From: Symsagittifera roscoffensis
Taxonomy: Eukaryota; Xenacoelomorpha; Acoela; Convolutidae
Assembly (NCBI RefSeq): GCF_963678635.1
Contig: NC_087068.1
Coordinates: 26,972,318 to 27,036,317, forward strand
Length of the DNA stretch: 64,000 bases
Direction: 5' to 3'
Shown here: positions 12,825 through 24,365 of the stretch, one piece after another
Layout: every line of letters starts with the position of its first letter
How positions within the stretch are numbered: position 1 is the first letter of the stretch
Made by a program: the position numbers and the translations under genes
Notes under the pieces: generated by a model
What the model was told of the DNA's origin: nothing
Databases searched by the model: none
Seen by the model: the letters and a program-made list of their open reading frames with translations, nothing else

Positions 12825-15131
12825 ATGCTTTCTTTGCTCCCATTTCAGGCTTTTATTTTATGCCTGGTCTTGAGTCTTGCCCCCCTATTGACTGCGACCA
12901 AGGGGAGCGCCCCACCCAGAAGCGTCAGCGGCGAACAGCGATCGTCATCCAATCTCAATCAGTCATGCAGAGAACCACTGAAGTACATTCAACCAGCCCC
13001 AACTCATTACAATTCCGGACCCAAAGAACTGAAGATTCTCTATACCGTTTCGTGTCACAAGGGACATATAAACCCAAATGCTGCGATTGCCCGAGAATTG
13101 GTTTCCCGAGGGCATCAAGTCGACCTTTTAACGACTGGTCTGTGCGGTGAAACGGCTGCTCAACTAATTCCAGGTGCTCACGACATCATAGCACTGGATA
13201 TCCACCCTCAGAAATGTCTGGACCCTGGTGACTTTTTGGATATGATTGCATCTGCCAGGGACTTGTACATTGAACGACACACCAAGCAAGCGTACAACGC
13301 CACTTTAGAACAGCTAAGACGGAGGAGTTATGACATTCTGGTCGGCAACTTTGTGGTTCCGGGAGGCATCATTGCCGCAAAGGTCTGTACTTGAACAGTT
13401 TTTAAAAAGTCAAATAACTTTCCCATGTTCTATTGGTTAGACACAAGCCAATCTCTCATTGTCTGCTCTTCAAAATTTCAAATATTCGACTTCATTTCTC
13501 GTCTTTGTTGCTGAATTCCCACAGGCTTGGATAAACTTCTTGTTGTCAAGTTTCAGGGAGCGGTAACGAAGCGTTAAGAGCGGTCATGGTTCAAAGCAAG
13601 GGTGTCCGAGATTCAACGTGAATTGTGGTAAATCCATGAACAGGTGAGTATTTCCCCGCCCAGAAAAAAAAGTATGCTAATAGCATTAAGGAAACCTGAG
13701 TCACTGAATCTTGTAGCCCTTGGCTTTAAAAAAAAATCATCATTGAATCGAAATTTCAATTAACTTCTTTCATTACCCAAAAACCATTATCTTTCATTAT
13801 GCGACTCAGCAAAAACAAGCTAGGAGATTGTTAATGTAGCGGTAAGGTCTTCAAAAATATTTGCGAAACCCTAACTCAGCAGCAAAACGATACGATTACA
13901 ACTAAATACGATTATAAATCAAATTTTCAACAAGATCCTATTCATGAAAAGCGGACACTCTCATTTAGCCATTTAGGATCAATCATTTTAAATTATAATT
14001 TATCAGGTGTCTGGAGTCCCTGTGGTGACATCCACAGTCGGACCGGTGTTTCTTCTGTACAAAGAGGAGGCGAACAATTGGGACTTCGAAGTGCAGATCA
14101 ACTTACCGGACAACATTCCTCACTACGTTTCACTAGTCCTGCGCGCTCTTCTGTCCACCAGTCAATATTTCTTATTTTCTCCCATTTTTCACTTCATCCA
14201 GGAGCAGTATGACTTACATGGTCTCTCGATCCCTGAAACTGAAAACGACGGCAGCCTACCGTTCTCCTACTACTACCGACACACAATCGTCATAAACCAG
14301 GGTCTCCCGCAGCTAAACTTACGAAACATCAGCAAACTCGACGAACCCGACAACATCTTCTACACCGGTTTTCGACCAGACAAGCACCTGTACCCGAAAA
14401 TAGAGGAAGAAGCCCTACTTGAGTTCATCCGAAAAGACAACAAGACCATCATTTTCGTCAGCTTGGGTACCGTTTTCGACATCGGTGAGAAACGTCAACT
14501 TGATTTCTTAGCTGAAATTGAGTCACAAAACGAATTCAAATTTGTTTGGGCCGTTTTGGATAAGTACACCGAAAAGCTGCGACAAGCTCAGAAAAACGAC
14601 AAAACCCTTTTCATCGGTTCCTATTTACCTCAGGGAAGTATTCTTATGGAGGATAATGTCAAAGTCTTTTTAACTCATTGCGGCGCGAACTCAGTGCAAG
14701 ATGCTATCTATGCTGGTAAACCTATGCTCACTTTTCCTGGTTTCGGAGACCAGGTTGTCCTTTCAAAACGGATCGTAGCTCTCAAAATGGGCATCCGCCT
14801 GAAAGAACTGACCCAAACGCAAATGAAAATATCCCTGGACCAAATTTTGGAACCCAGAAGATACCTGGAAATGGGTCGAAACCTGGAACAAAATAAGGAT
14901 CTCATGATGAGTTTGGGAGGGAGTCAAAAATCTGCCGACGTAATTGAGCAAACTGAAAATGGCACAATTCGAGTGAATAGTAACGTGTCTTTAAAACTGG
15001 GTAGCTATTACTACGTAGCCCAAGCGGCAGCTGCTTTCTTATGTTTTATTATATTATCCTTTTCTGTAATTGTGACTTGGTCATGTACGAAAATATTCAA
15101 GAAGGTCAAACGAAAAATCAAATTTGATTAG
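12825..15131 (+). CDS. UDP-glucuronosyl/UDP-glycosyltransferase (UGT), two exons
   Basis: Coding exons are 12825-13382 and 14007-15131, joined in phase 0 across a 624-bp GT-AG intron (AAG|GTCTGT..TTATCAG|GTG), giving 560 residues. UGTs transfer a sugar from a UDP-sugar to lipophilic substrates, mostly in the ER lumen. Visible features: a hydrophobic signal peptide (residues 1-25); KGHINP with the usual catalytic-type His (H81); the donor-binding signature from about residue 392 (LPQGSIL) through THCGANS and FPGFGDQ to about 435; a C-terminal membrane segment (about 522-546); and a Lys-rich cytosolic tail typical of ER retention. The signature reads HCG where most family members have HGG. Start choice: the Met at 12825 sits in AAAATG and begins the signal peptide; the frame extends 28 codons upstream without family resemblance. 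Sugar and substrate cannot be predicted. Confidence 0.93.
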
Positions 15132-15153
15132 ACATTAACTGTCCAGTTATTTC

Positions 15154-15159
15154 AATAAA
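15154..15159 (+). terminator. Polyadenylation signal of the UGT gene
   Basis: Canonical AATAAA 23 nt after the UGT stop codon, on the coding strand. Confidence 0.7.
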
Positions 15160-16070
15160 TGCGTGCCATTCCTGTTAAATATCGAGCAGACAAACTTTTG
15201 CAACAAATAATCTTTACCCTATAACTAGCAACTATGAAAAACTTACGCGAATAATCATCACGCCTAGTCAATTTTTGTTATTTGTATGTTTTAAACGTTT
15301 TTCTTTCTGTTTAAGAATTGCTTTCATTTTAAGTTTGTGTATATTTCTATTTGATGCTGATGCTTCAATTTCTCAGTATTGGCTAATTCTACCCATTTTA
15401 ACAAAGTTGATCGAATCTTAAATTTTTCCACTATGGACTCTCATTTTTAAGTTTTAATTGAAATGTCTTGATCAAATTTATCCGATTAGAAGAGTATTAC
15501 AATACGGAATCGTTTTTCATTTCGCTATTTTATTCAGTACCTTTTGCTTGGGGCTACATTTAATAGTCTTTGCGCAATTCTTTGAACAACCATTTTCACT
15601 TAGTTTCGAGCTATTTCGTAGTGCTCTTTACATTGTTCAATTCATCAATATTGTTTGCGAAACTCATTCTATTAAATTTTCTTAGTCCCTTTCTATTTTC
15701 ACTGATTTCAAGCAGGGATGCCAAAGTTTCTATTAAATGTTAATTGAATATTTCATTCATCTTTTTTCGGGAAAAAAACGGTCAGCTAAAATTAACGGTC
15801 AGCTCAAATAAATATAAGAGTAGAAAACAGTGGGTGCTATACTCTTGTGCGCAAAGGACGCGCAAAAAATCTCAAACAAAGAGAAAACATCAGCAAAAAA
15901 TAATATTAAAGCGAACATTTTTTTTTCGCTGACTGCGAGATTCGAACAACAGGTTTCGAGTAATTTGTATTCTCCTCTGACCCATTCGCTTCGCTGATTT
16001 AAAAAACACGTGCTTTTCAATCGCACTATAAGAATTTGAGCAGTATAAGATATGGTGAAAATAAATACAA
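15160..16070. other. Intergenic DNA, no gene recognised
   Basis: AT-rich 3' flank of the UGT gene. Small frames (for example 75 codons at 15458) are hydrophobic low-complexity translations without motifs. Confidence 0.5.
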
Positions 16071-16571
16071 ACAAGACTGCTCGTATCAGGGCGAAGCCCT
16101 GAATGTTCCGACTGCCTTTTAAGGTTTATGGAGCAGTAATAACACAAAAATTCAATGAAATAAAACAAAATGATCTAAACTCTAAAGTACAAAATGATCA
16201 CACGCCATGTAAAGTACAAAAGGATAGATTTCGCTCCTTGTAACAAATCAATTATGGCAAATAGGCTTCCTTCAAACAATTTGGAACGATTTCGAACACG
16301 GATTAACTCTCCGCTTACGCGTTAATAGCGCGAAATATATCGCGCGTTAATTGTCCCAAATTGGCCGAAATGCCAATCTTTAAAACGATTACAAAAAACG
16401 ATCACAGGTGAAATATCTTTTCAAATTTGAGCTCAAGACAACAATACCTTTTGAATGATATAAAAAAATCCGACAAAAATGGCTTAGTTAAAAAGTCGAA
16501 ATTTGTATGAAGAAAAAAAAACCCACCCCGAGCACAAATATTCCGTTACTTTCGTATCGAAAATCGGAACA
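16071..16571 (-). mobile_element. Helentron-like non-autonomous element, copy C
   Basis: Same orientation as copy A. The 3' hairpin (CAGGGCGAAGCCCTG on the plus strand, about 16088-16102), the TTAACGCG core and the 5' end (TCGAAAATCGGAACA on plus) are all present. It is about 30 bp shorter than the other copies. Confidence 0.72.
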
Positions 16572-17906
16572 AAAAGTGCGGCTTAGGTTGGGAAAAAGTG
16601 AAATTGTATGAGAATAAACGTTTGTTTTTAAAATAAGATAAAATAAACAATTGTTGGAAAGGAAAAAATCATCACTGAAATTAAGGGCGACACTAAATTA
16701 GTCTAAAACGGAAATATTGAGATCGGTTTATGCAAGAATTTTTTTCAATAGCTTTTAAAATCTCAATTACGACTGACCTAAATCCGCCCCTGCCTCTACG
16801 TAAAGTAGCTAAAATTGACCGAAAAAACGCCAATAGCAGGCCCGATTAGTTCTGCCGAGAAAATCAGTAAAAAAATCTCATACACATTGTCGATTTTGAT
16901 AATCAAATTTTCTGCGATTAAATAAATACCGAAATATGAAAAACTCCAACCCATAGTAAATTTGCTTTCAAGAAGGGAACTTGTTTATTTTTTTATTTAA
17001 AAAAATTATTTAAAAAGACTGTTTATAAGTGATAAGATAGAAAGAACAGAGAAGTTAGCCTTTTTTTAAACATCAAAAAGTGCAAAAACTTGATCTGGAG
17101 CTTTTCTTGATTTCGTTAAAATCAAAATTCACTTGGTTCAATTTATAGTTAAAATAGGTTGTTCATTTTTGGCGATTGTCAGTTCTGATTTCTGACTTTG
17201 AAAGCAGCAAGCATACAGGGTTTCTGTTCGCCGTTGAAGACGGTCTGTAATCGTGGTACCTAAGCTTCGTTTAAGACTCGAAGCAGAAGCTGCACAAGGT
17301 AAGTATTTTCTATTTAATTGGGTATACAGGAAAGTTATACAGGCTTTGCATTTCAATCCATCTAATACTCAGATAGACGGACATTTAAAGTGATGACGTA
17401 AAGATCACGTCCCTGTACCAACTTAAACTTCGGATGGATACGGAACCGCAATCGAGAGAGCAATTTCATTATGTAGAGTTAATGTTGTTCGGTCAAATAA
17501 TTGAGAAAGAAATCGATCTACAAAAGGCTTAAATTTGAAATCAGACTAGGAAATAATAGAATAAATACACTGCTTTCTATAGAGGTACGATAACCGCTAT
17601 CTAGAACAACCAGGTACGAGATTCACTACCCCTATTTAAGCGGTAACTGAATGAGCGAATACATGAGACGTTGGCCAAATAACAGCCAGAAAAATGGCGA
17701 AACATGGGGAAAAGTACAAAAAGAAAGCAGTATTTCGAAGACAGTCAGAATGTAAATAATTTTTTCATCAATTACGGTAGGTCAATACAACCTTAATACG
17801 AAAAAAAAATTATAATATTCACTGAATTCCAGTCGAAGCAAAGCACCCTAGAAAATAAAACACCTGACCTCACCAGTGTAAAACATAGCCAACAGACGGT
17901 TGGAAC
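16572..17906. other. Intergenic DNA; isolated splice-donor-like site
   Basis: No gene supported. CACAAG|GTAAGTATTTT at about 17300 is a strong donor-like sequence and ends a relatively GC-rich stretch (17180-17300), which could be an untranslated exon, but I find no partner acceptor with coding sequence. Confidence 0.4.
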
Positions 17907-18307
17907 AGAGTCAATGAACGCAAGTAAACAAAAAAAAATTGACTTATTTCGTTGAAGAGTTCAAATTTCAGACACACAAGTATGGGCCTTTAAAGTTTTG
18001 AGAATTTCAAGAACAACTTATGATTGAAACTTTTTTCATGAAATCAACTCATTAGAGAAAACTGTATCAATAGGTTATTTTTTATTCCGCTGTGAACCTT
18101 AATTTTAAATAAACTGTTTAAACTAGAAGTCGATCACATTTTTTGTGACCTTTCTGCTCACAAAAGAGTTAACAAAGAAAATAAACTGACCTTGAAAAGA
18201 CACCAAAAGTCAAAACGCAAAAAAAAAATAAAATTGAGCGTGAACCAATGTCCTGAAAAAAAGCAAAAAAATGACATATAAGAGTCTTCACTACGTTCAT
18301 TGACTCT
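17907..18307. mobile_element. MITE family 3, copy 1 (14-bp terminal inverted repeats)
   Basis: Bounded by AGAGTCAATGAACG (17907-17920) and its exact complement CGTTCATTGACTCT (18294-18307). The interior shares blocks with four other copies: TTTATTCCGCTG, TAGAAGTCGATCACATTTTTTGTGACC, AACAAAGAAAATAAACTGA and ATATAAGAGTCTTC. Homology also runs about 20 bp outside the left repeat (CATAGCCAACAGAC), so the true ends may be slightly wider. It has no ORF. Confidence 0.7.
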
Positions 18308-19348
18308 AAAAAGTGAAATAAAGAAAGAAAAGGTGAGCAAAAGACTTGAAAAATAAAACTTTTGCTATCTGAAGGATTCACTCCCGCCACCTAAAGATAA
18401 ACAGCCTCACGTCCTCGCATCACAGCCACCGTCTCTTGACAATTTGCAAATACAAGCCACCAATCAGTAAAGCAAAAAGAACAGATGCTTTTAAATAGAT
18501 CATGCTCATGAAGCAAAACTGCTCACAAATGAACATTTTTATTTGCGAATTCAGCTGGAAAAGTGGATTCATAAGGTAACAGTACGCTGGCTAAAAAAAA
18601 ACAGCAACTACCTTCATATCTTCTAACAAACTCGCTTCTAACAGTCTTCGAGCAATACTTGGCTGGAGACTATGTGATGCAATCACATCAACTCGCTACT
18701 TTTTTTTTCTGAAATACGCCTGGTTAGTACTTAAAAAAGCTAGGCGCTTTTCCATTTCCCTCCCCATATATCAATTTCGAATTGCACTAATACTACTGTC
18801 ATATTACGCGTGAAAAAATTATAAAAACAAGAAACTAAAAAGTGGGGGTAGAAGTGAAAAAGACCTGATCGCTGTTGATTTGACGTGGAAATGTGCTTTG
18901 CAATCTTGCTCGAAAAGCAACATTCTTAAAGAAAAAATTCGAATATATGATATGTAAATTCCATGATTTCTATAAACATTCCATACTTATTGTGAAGTAA
19001 ATCAAACGAACTTTTTGTAAAATGAATAGGAAATAAGCTCGCTACTTGAGAAAAAAACCTCGTTTAGATCATTGCAAATCTTGATTCTTTCAACATAAAA
19101 AAATTCGCAGGCAAATTAAAAGCTTCATTTTACAAACATGACTAGACGAAACCTCCATTTTAAATTTGCTAGCAAGTGAAGACTTAAGCAATAAGAAACG
19201 TAAGTGCGCAAATAGGAAATATACTCTGCAAAAAAATGACTAAATTGCTAGCACCATAAAACTCAGTGAACTGAATACTAATCCATTTTGTTGAACTTAG
19301 ATGTCCATTCGAAAACTATAACCCATAAATTTCCTCTGACTTCTAACT
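18308..19348. other. 3' flank of SCYL1, no gene recognised
   Basis: AT-rich. If SCYL1 has a further 3' exon (see the SCYL1 entry) it would lie here on the minus strand; I looked for a short exon ending in a basic dilysine-like motif and did not find a convincing one. Confidence 0.4.
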
Positions 19349-21979
19349 TTACCACGCACCCCATTGTTCCCAAGCCCCGCCTCCGTCCGACCGTTTGTCT
19401 GTATTATTTGTTTGGTTGCTTAAACTGACCCCCGAAGCGCCAAAAGATGGTTTGCTTTCTTCTTTCTCAAGCTGAGATAGAAAGTCGTCTTCTGATTTCG
19501 GTTTCATCTTATTTGAAGCTAATGCTGTTGATTTAGGCGGCAGTAGAACTTTAGATTTGATTGCTGTCACTGGAAAAGTAGGTTTTGTATCTTCCAACTT
19601 AACTGATTCTACTGTTTTAGACTTCGTAAAGTCTTGTTGGTAATTTGATTTGCTCGCTAACTTGGACGATTGTGTAGATAGATTTGATCTTGTTGTGCTA
19701 TTATCAATAAATGCGCTTGGTGTTGAAAATGGAGTTTTGTTCGGAGTTGAAAGCGGGGTCAACTCAGGTTTCGAGGAGCTGCCTTCAAAATCTTCCCAAG
19801 GATCCTCGCCCTCGTCATCGCCATCATTCCAATCATTTTCTTCCTCCCATGCATTAGAAGTAGGCTTACTTGTCACCATTTCTCTGCTTTGAGAGTTTGG
19901 CGCAGATGAAGATATTTTGCTTTTCAAGTTTCTCTTGGAAGTTATTTGTTCGTTCTCTAACATTCTTTCAAAATCATCGTCATCATCATCATCATCCCAT
20001 CCACTCGTCGCGATATCAACATTTTCTAATTTTTGAGAACCCCCTATTGTCAAACCACCGCTTAACTTTGAGGTTTCACGGCTACTCATTGGCTTCAAGC
20101 CGGTCGCATCTTTATCATACTTGCTATTCTTAACATCTTCCCTTGGTTTGCCAGCTGTAACAACGGATCCGTTTTGGGCCTGGCCCGGATTCGAACCTCT
20201 GTTGTCTCCCATACTTCCAGCAGACGACTCACCGCCACTTATTGCACTGTTGCCAGACCACGAGCTCAAAACCCACCCTGTAAAACTCTTCAAGTAATCT
20301 TTGTTTGTACTACTGTGACTCACAGTCCGATTAACGTCTATCTCCATTTCCTGGACTTTCTCCGGCTTCTCGTGAGCTTCTTCCAGTCTTTTGACCATCA
20401 AGTTAACAGCTTTGAAAGCTTGTTCCCTAACTGGTTTTTCCGGATCACATGTCAAAGGTGAAACAGTAGGTAGACATCTACAAGCAGTATCTTTAACTGT
20501 GAAGTATTTTAAATTGGCTAGAATCGCCAGAATTCCCGCTATTCTGGAAGGCGGAAACGGATCGCGCATCGCTTTTCCACTGGCAGCCGGAAGCACTTTT
20601 TGGCGCGTTGCCGGATCCATATACCCCGCTAACTTCCCGATGCAAACTGTTGTATTAGTTCGGATCCCGGCGTGTTCGTCTTTCGCCTGAATTCTCGCAA
20701 AATGTCGCATTAAATCGTCGTTTAAGTTCTTATTACTCAATTTCGGCGCCACAAAAAGCATCGCTTTTACTGTCTGTTCCCTTACCGTGGGATTTGTGTC
20801 CATGAAACCTTGTACTATGTGGGGGTAAATATCATTGTTCACGGTTGAACTCTTCACATGTTCAATGTAGCAGTCAATTTTGATCAGCAAATTCATTCTT
20901 GTTTGCCTGTCAGGGGACGAAAATAGTTTCACTACAACAGGAACAATCTGAGACTCATAGTCGAAGCTTTCCAAACTTTCGCCAATTTTCATCAAAGAAG
21001 GCAGAATTATTGATCCAAAGGCAATATTACTCGTCACGGTGTCTAACATAATAGGCAGTATTTTGTGCACTAAGTAACATTTTGGAAAGGAGTCTAACTT
21101 CTCGTGTAGAGATTGGAAAAAGTATCGCTTTTCTTCCGTGTTTTTGATCGATATCTCATCCAAAAACATATTTGATTTGACTAATACGTTAGTCATGCAA
21201 CCTCCTGGAAGTAAGCTTTGCTCATTTAGCAGCCAAGGTGACAACCTACTCGCTGGGTTTGTTGTGGTCAGAGTTGAGAAGATATCTTGCAAGTTCTTTG
21301 GAACCTTGCCTGGGTTTTTAACAGATTGCGGTTTAGTCATTGGACCATTGAAAAGTTCCCACAATACACATCCAAGGCCCCATGAGTCTGTTGCATGTAA
21401 TGCACGTTTATTCAAACCCCCTCTTGACTTTTCAGGGGGGTCGTAAATTTGTAGCGACGGTAGCTTAGATGGAAATATTTCCGTGTCTTTTTTCATTAGG
21501 AACTCAAACCCACCTAATTTCCATTCTCCGCTTTTCGTCACAAAAATTGAGTTCCAATTCACGTTATTGTGAATCATATTACATCGCTGTATAATAAACT
21601 CCAAGGCTGTGCAGACTTGATTGAGCCCTAGCGTGACCTCCTCTACCGAAAGGTCATTGTCCATTGCATATTGACTCAAACAAGTCACTGGTTCTGTAGC
21701 TACACATATCTTATCCGGAGCTTCAATTCCGTCTACGAATGCCAACAAATTTGGGTGTCTCAGAGTTTTGAAACTCCTAAAACATGCTTTCATTTGCTCA
21801 CTCCGTTCTGGATTTAAACTTTTCAGCTCGCACAGGAATAACGTGGCTTTGTCGTACGGGACAGTTTTTTTCTTGCCATTAAATACTTTCCAGAGGGTTT
21901 TGTCATTTAGATAAGTGACTTCATCCGTAAATTCGAACTGAAATTGTGCTAAGGCGTCACGTGAAAAGTATGACCACAT
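19349..21979 (-). CDS. SCYL1: SCYL1-like N-terminal kinase-like protein (pseudokinase with HEAT repeats)
   Basis: 876 residues in one uninterrupted exon. SCYL1 proteins are catalytically dead kinases that bind COPI coats and small GTPases in Golgi-ER traffic. The start at 21979 (MWSYFSRDALAQF) matches how this family begins; an in-frame Met 14 codons upstream is separated from it by an acceptor (TTTTTTTTCAG, exon from 21993), so it is probably not used. The kinase-like domain fills about residues 1-270 with SCYL-type motifs: FKTLRHPN, MIHNNV in place of HRD, KLGGFEF in place of DFG, DSWGLGCVLWE. HEAT-type helices follow (about 290-560), then a low-complexity acidic, Ser/Thr-rich tail with a run of seven Asp and clustered Trp (WEEENDW, DPWEDF, WEQWGAW). 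The end has no basic COPI-binding motif; the terminal codons overlap a donor-like TG|GTAAAG, so a downstream exon is possible. Confidence 0.9.
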   Translation of the reverse strand: MWSYFSRDALAQFQFEFTDEVTYLNDKTLWKVFNGKKKTVPYDKATLFLCELKSLNPERSEQMKACFRSFKTLRHPNLLAFVDGIEAPDKICVATEPVTCLSQYAMDNDLSVEEVTLGLNQVCTALEFIIQRCNMIHNNVNWNSIFVTKSGEWKLGGFEFLMKKDTEIFPSKLPSLQIYDPPEKSRGGLNKRALHATDSWGLGCVLWELFNGPMTKPQSVKNPGKVPKNLQDIFSTLTTTNPASRLSPWLLNEQSLLPGGCMTNVLVKSNMFLDEISIKNTEEKRYFFQSLHEKLDSFPKCYLVHKILPIMLDTVTSNIAFGSIILPSLMKIGESLESFDYESQIVPVVVKLFSSPDRQTRMNLLIKIDCYIEHVKSSTVNNDIYPHIVQGFMDTNPTVREQTVKAMLFVAPKLSNKNLNDDLMRHFARIQAKDEHAGIRTNTTVCIGKLAGYMDPATRQKVLPAASGKAMRDPFPPSRIAGILAILANLKYFTVKDTACRCLPTVSPLTCDPEKPVREQAFKAVNLMVKRLEEAHEKPEKVQEMEIDVNRTVSHSSTNKDYLKSFTGWVLSSWSGNSAISGGESSAGSMGDNRGSNPGQAQNGSVVTAGKPREDVKNSKYDKDATGLKPMSSRETSKLSGGLTIGGSQKLENVDIATSGWDDDDDDDDFERMLENEQITSKRNLKSKISSSAPNSQSREMVTSKPTSNAWEEENDWNDGDDEGEDPWEDFEGSSSKPELTPLSTPNKTPFSTPSAFIDNSTTRSNLSTQSSKLASKSNYQQDFTKSKTVESVKLEDTKPTFPVTAIKSKVLLPPKSTALASNKMKPKSEDDFLSQLEKEESKPSFGASGVSLSNQTNNTDKRSDGGGAWEQWGAW

Positions 21980-22075
21980 TTCATTGAAAGAATCTGAAAA
22001 AAAAACTAATAGATTCTTCATTAAATTAAAACCTCATTTTTTCGGAAACAGATCAAAGAAAATTTAATGGTTCCT

Positions 22076-22120
22076 GTGCAAGTAGCACAGAAGGTATCGA
22101 CCAACGTCGTTCTTGAAAAA
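22076..22120 (-). repeat. Fragment of repeat family 2
   Basis: TGTGCAAGTAGCACAGAAGG and the following bases match the 3' terminal part of repeat family 2 (compare 29160-29205). It lies just upstream of SCYL1. Confidence 0.4.
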
Positions 22121-22420
22121 CAAAATTATTTCTATTTAATTTTTTTTCTGTCTTTCAAATTAGTGTACTTTTGCGCGTGCAAAAAAATAGGAGCAAAACT
22201 AAGCTTTGAAAAAAGTGGCTCCAGTTAACTACAGTTATTGTTACAAAATTCACATAGAGTCGAAGAGGGGCTTCGAAACACTTGTGATACAACAAAAACA
22301 TGGCTTGTTGTATACTAGCGAGCAGAATATTGTACGGAAGCTAATATATCGATTTAAAAACTTACAAGTCGAAAGAACTCTTATCGACAAAAATTTGAAA
22401 TGTTTTCAAAATTTAAGGAA

Positions 22421-22872
22421 CATAGCCAACAGACTGTTGAAAAAAGTCTGAACTCAGAGAAACAAAATAAAAATTAACTTAATTTTTCAAATAAAAATCA
22501 ATTTTCGGATGTTTTCAAAGTAAAAAATGTATGGTTTTACAAATCTTTGAATTTCAAGATCAATTTATGATTCATGCATTTTTGATAAAATCTACTCAAT
22601 TTGAGACAAATCAATTTTTTTATTCCGCTGGGATATCTGAAAATTAAACTCCATTTTCAAAACTAAAAATCGACTACGTTTTTTGTGACCTTATACTTTT
22701 GCTGTTCGGTAGTGGAGTTTGTCTTATTTTTCACCAAAAAAATGAACTGATTTTTAACAAAGAAAATAAGTAAAACCACGAAAAATCTTGTCTAGCGTGA
22801 GCAGAGTACAAGATTTTTTCTGAAATAGCATAAACATCATCACACCTGTATAAGAGTCTAAGTTACGTTCAT
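22421..22872. mobile_element. MITE family 3, copy 3
   Basis: Starts with ACATAGCCAACAGACTGTTG and ends with AGAGTCTAAGTTACGTTCAT. The interior carries TTTATTCCGCTGGGA, AAAATCGACTACGTTTTTTGTGACC and AACAAAGAAAATAAGT. Its terminal repeats are more degraded than in copy 1. Confidence 0.6.
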
Positions 22873-23502
22873 CTTTTATTTAAAATATGTCGAGAAAAAT
22901 ATGATATCGAAAAATCTTTGAAGCAAAAAAGGAAATGATTGAAACCAGGGTTGGTAAAATTACAAAGCGTCTATTAATCGAAACGGCTTTTGAATACAAA
23001 GAATAAATCTTTAATCCTAAGAAAAGTCAGCAAGGTGGCAACCCAGCCAACAAAGACTAAGCAAACGGACAAAAAATTTTCTATTTCCATAGTGAAATGT
23101 TTCAAGTTGTGAAAGAGCAGGTCCTGTCCCGACTCAATCTCAAAAACTTTGCCGTTCCAGAACAGACGTTACAGCCAGGTCAAGAAATTGAACTTAACTT
23201 CAAGTTTCATGAAGTAAACGTTCGAAATTATTCAATGATACTGTCAGACACGCTGTAAAATGGCGAAAAGCTATGTGCCGAATTTATCGCTATATTCAAG
23301 CTTCAAAACTGATTTTCAAGCTAAAAAAAATTTTCATAACTCAATGAATAAAACTTAGAACACTTTTTGGATATTTTCAAGTCTATCAAATCACGATTGA
23401 ACGGGAATTTAATATGATCGATCACTCGACCCCATCTAACGTTTGTGGGTGGCAGCTCATTTTACGTTGAAAAATAGAAAAGCATAGCCAACAAAAAGTT
23501 TT
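22873..23502. other. Intergenic DNA with a repeat family 4 fragment
   Basis: No gene seen. At about 23380-23450 is an inverted fragment of repeat family 4 (TCACGATTGAACGGGAATTT and GATCACTCGACCCC). Confidence 0.4.
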
Positions 23503-23885
23503 AAAGTTAATGAACGAGAGGGAACAAAAAATGAAAAAAACTTCAACTTTCGAATTTCAAAGAAAAAATTATATGACCTTGAAGATCTTTGCATTTCAAG
23601 AAAAATTTATGATTGACACGCTTTTTGATAAAAGTAACCCAATTTGAGAAAACTTGATCAGCAGGTAGATTTTTTTATTCCGCTGGGAACTCTGAACAAA
23701 AAATACCTTCTCAAAACTAGAAGTCCATCACGTTTTTCGTGAACTGAGCAATTTTGCTGCTCGACAGTGGAAATTATCTTCCATTTAACAAAGAAAATGA
23801 ACTGAGCTTGAAAGTTACTCAAAAGTAACACCGCAAAAAAATGATCAACAGCTATATAAGAGTCTTCGCTATGTTCATTGACTCT
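23503..23885. mobile_element. MITE family 3, copy 2
   Basis: Begins AAAGTTAATGAACG and ends TGTTCATTGACTCT, diverged forms of the 14-bp inverted repeats. It keeps TTTATTCCGCTGGGAA, AGAAGTCCATCACGTTTTTCGTGA and ATATAAGAGTCTTCGCT inside. Confidence 0.68.
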
Positions 23886-24365
23886 TAAAAACTGAAACAA
23901 ACCCGAATACAAAAATTCTTCCCAGTTTCAGTGGTTGAAATAAAACCATCTGTCAAAAGTTTTCTCAGACAGCTCATGTTTCAAAAATATCACTTTGGGC
24001 AACCATTTTTCAACAAAATATTGGCTCAACGGCATTTTTTAAGTAACATTCAATAACTTTGCATGTCTGTTTCGCAAAAATAAAAGAAAAAAAATCTTTT
24101 CATTTTAGCATTAGCGTGTATACCCCAATTAGGACCAAGAAAAAATTTGGAATATGTCATTCGACACAGAAAACCTAACAAAGATTTTTTAAAACATCGC
24201 TCAAAAATGATTGAATTGTTAGTACCTAATTTAAGCTAAATAAAATGAGATGCAATCAACGTACAAACACACAATATTCTGTCAGCAGAGTTAGTTTTAT
24301 CAACAATATCAATAGTAATTAAGTACAAAGTATGAAGACAACGATGATGACGATGATTTTGAGGT
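23886..24365. other. 3' flank of ENY2
   Basis: About 480 bp of AT-rich DNA between the MITE and the ENY2 stop codon, probably including the ENY2 3' UTR. No clear polyadenylation signal could be fixed. Confidence 0.4.
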
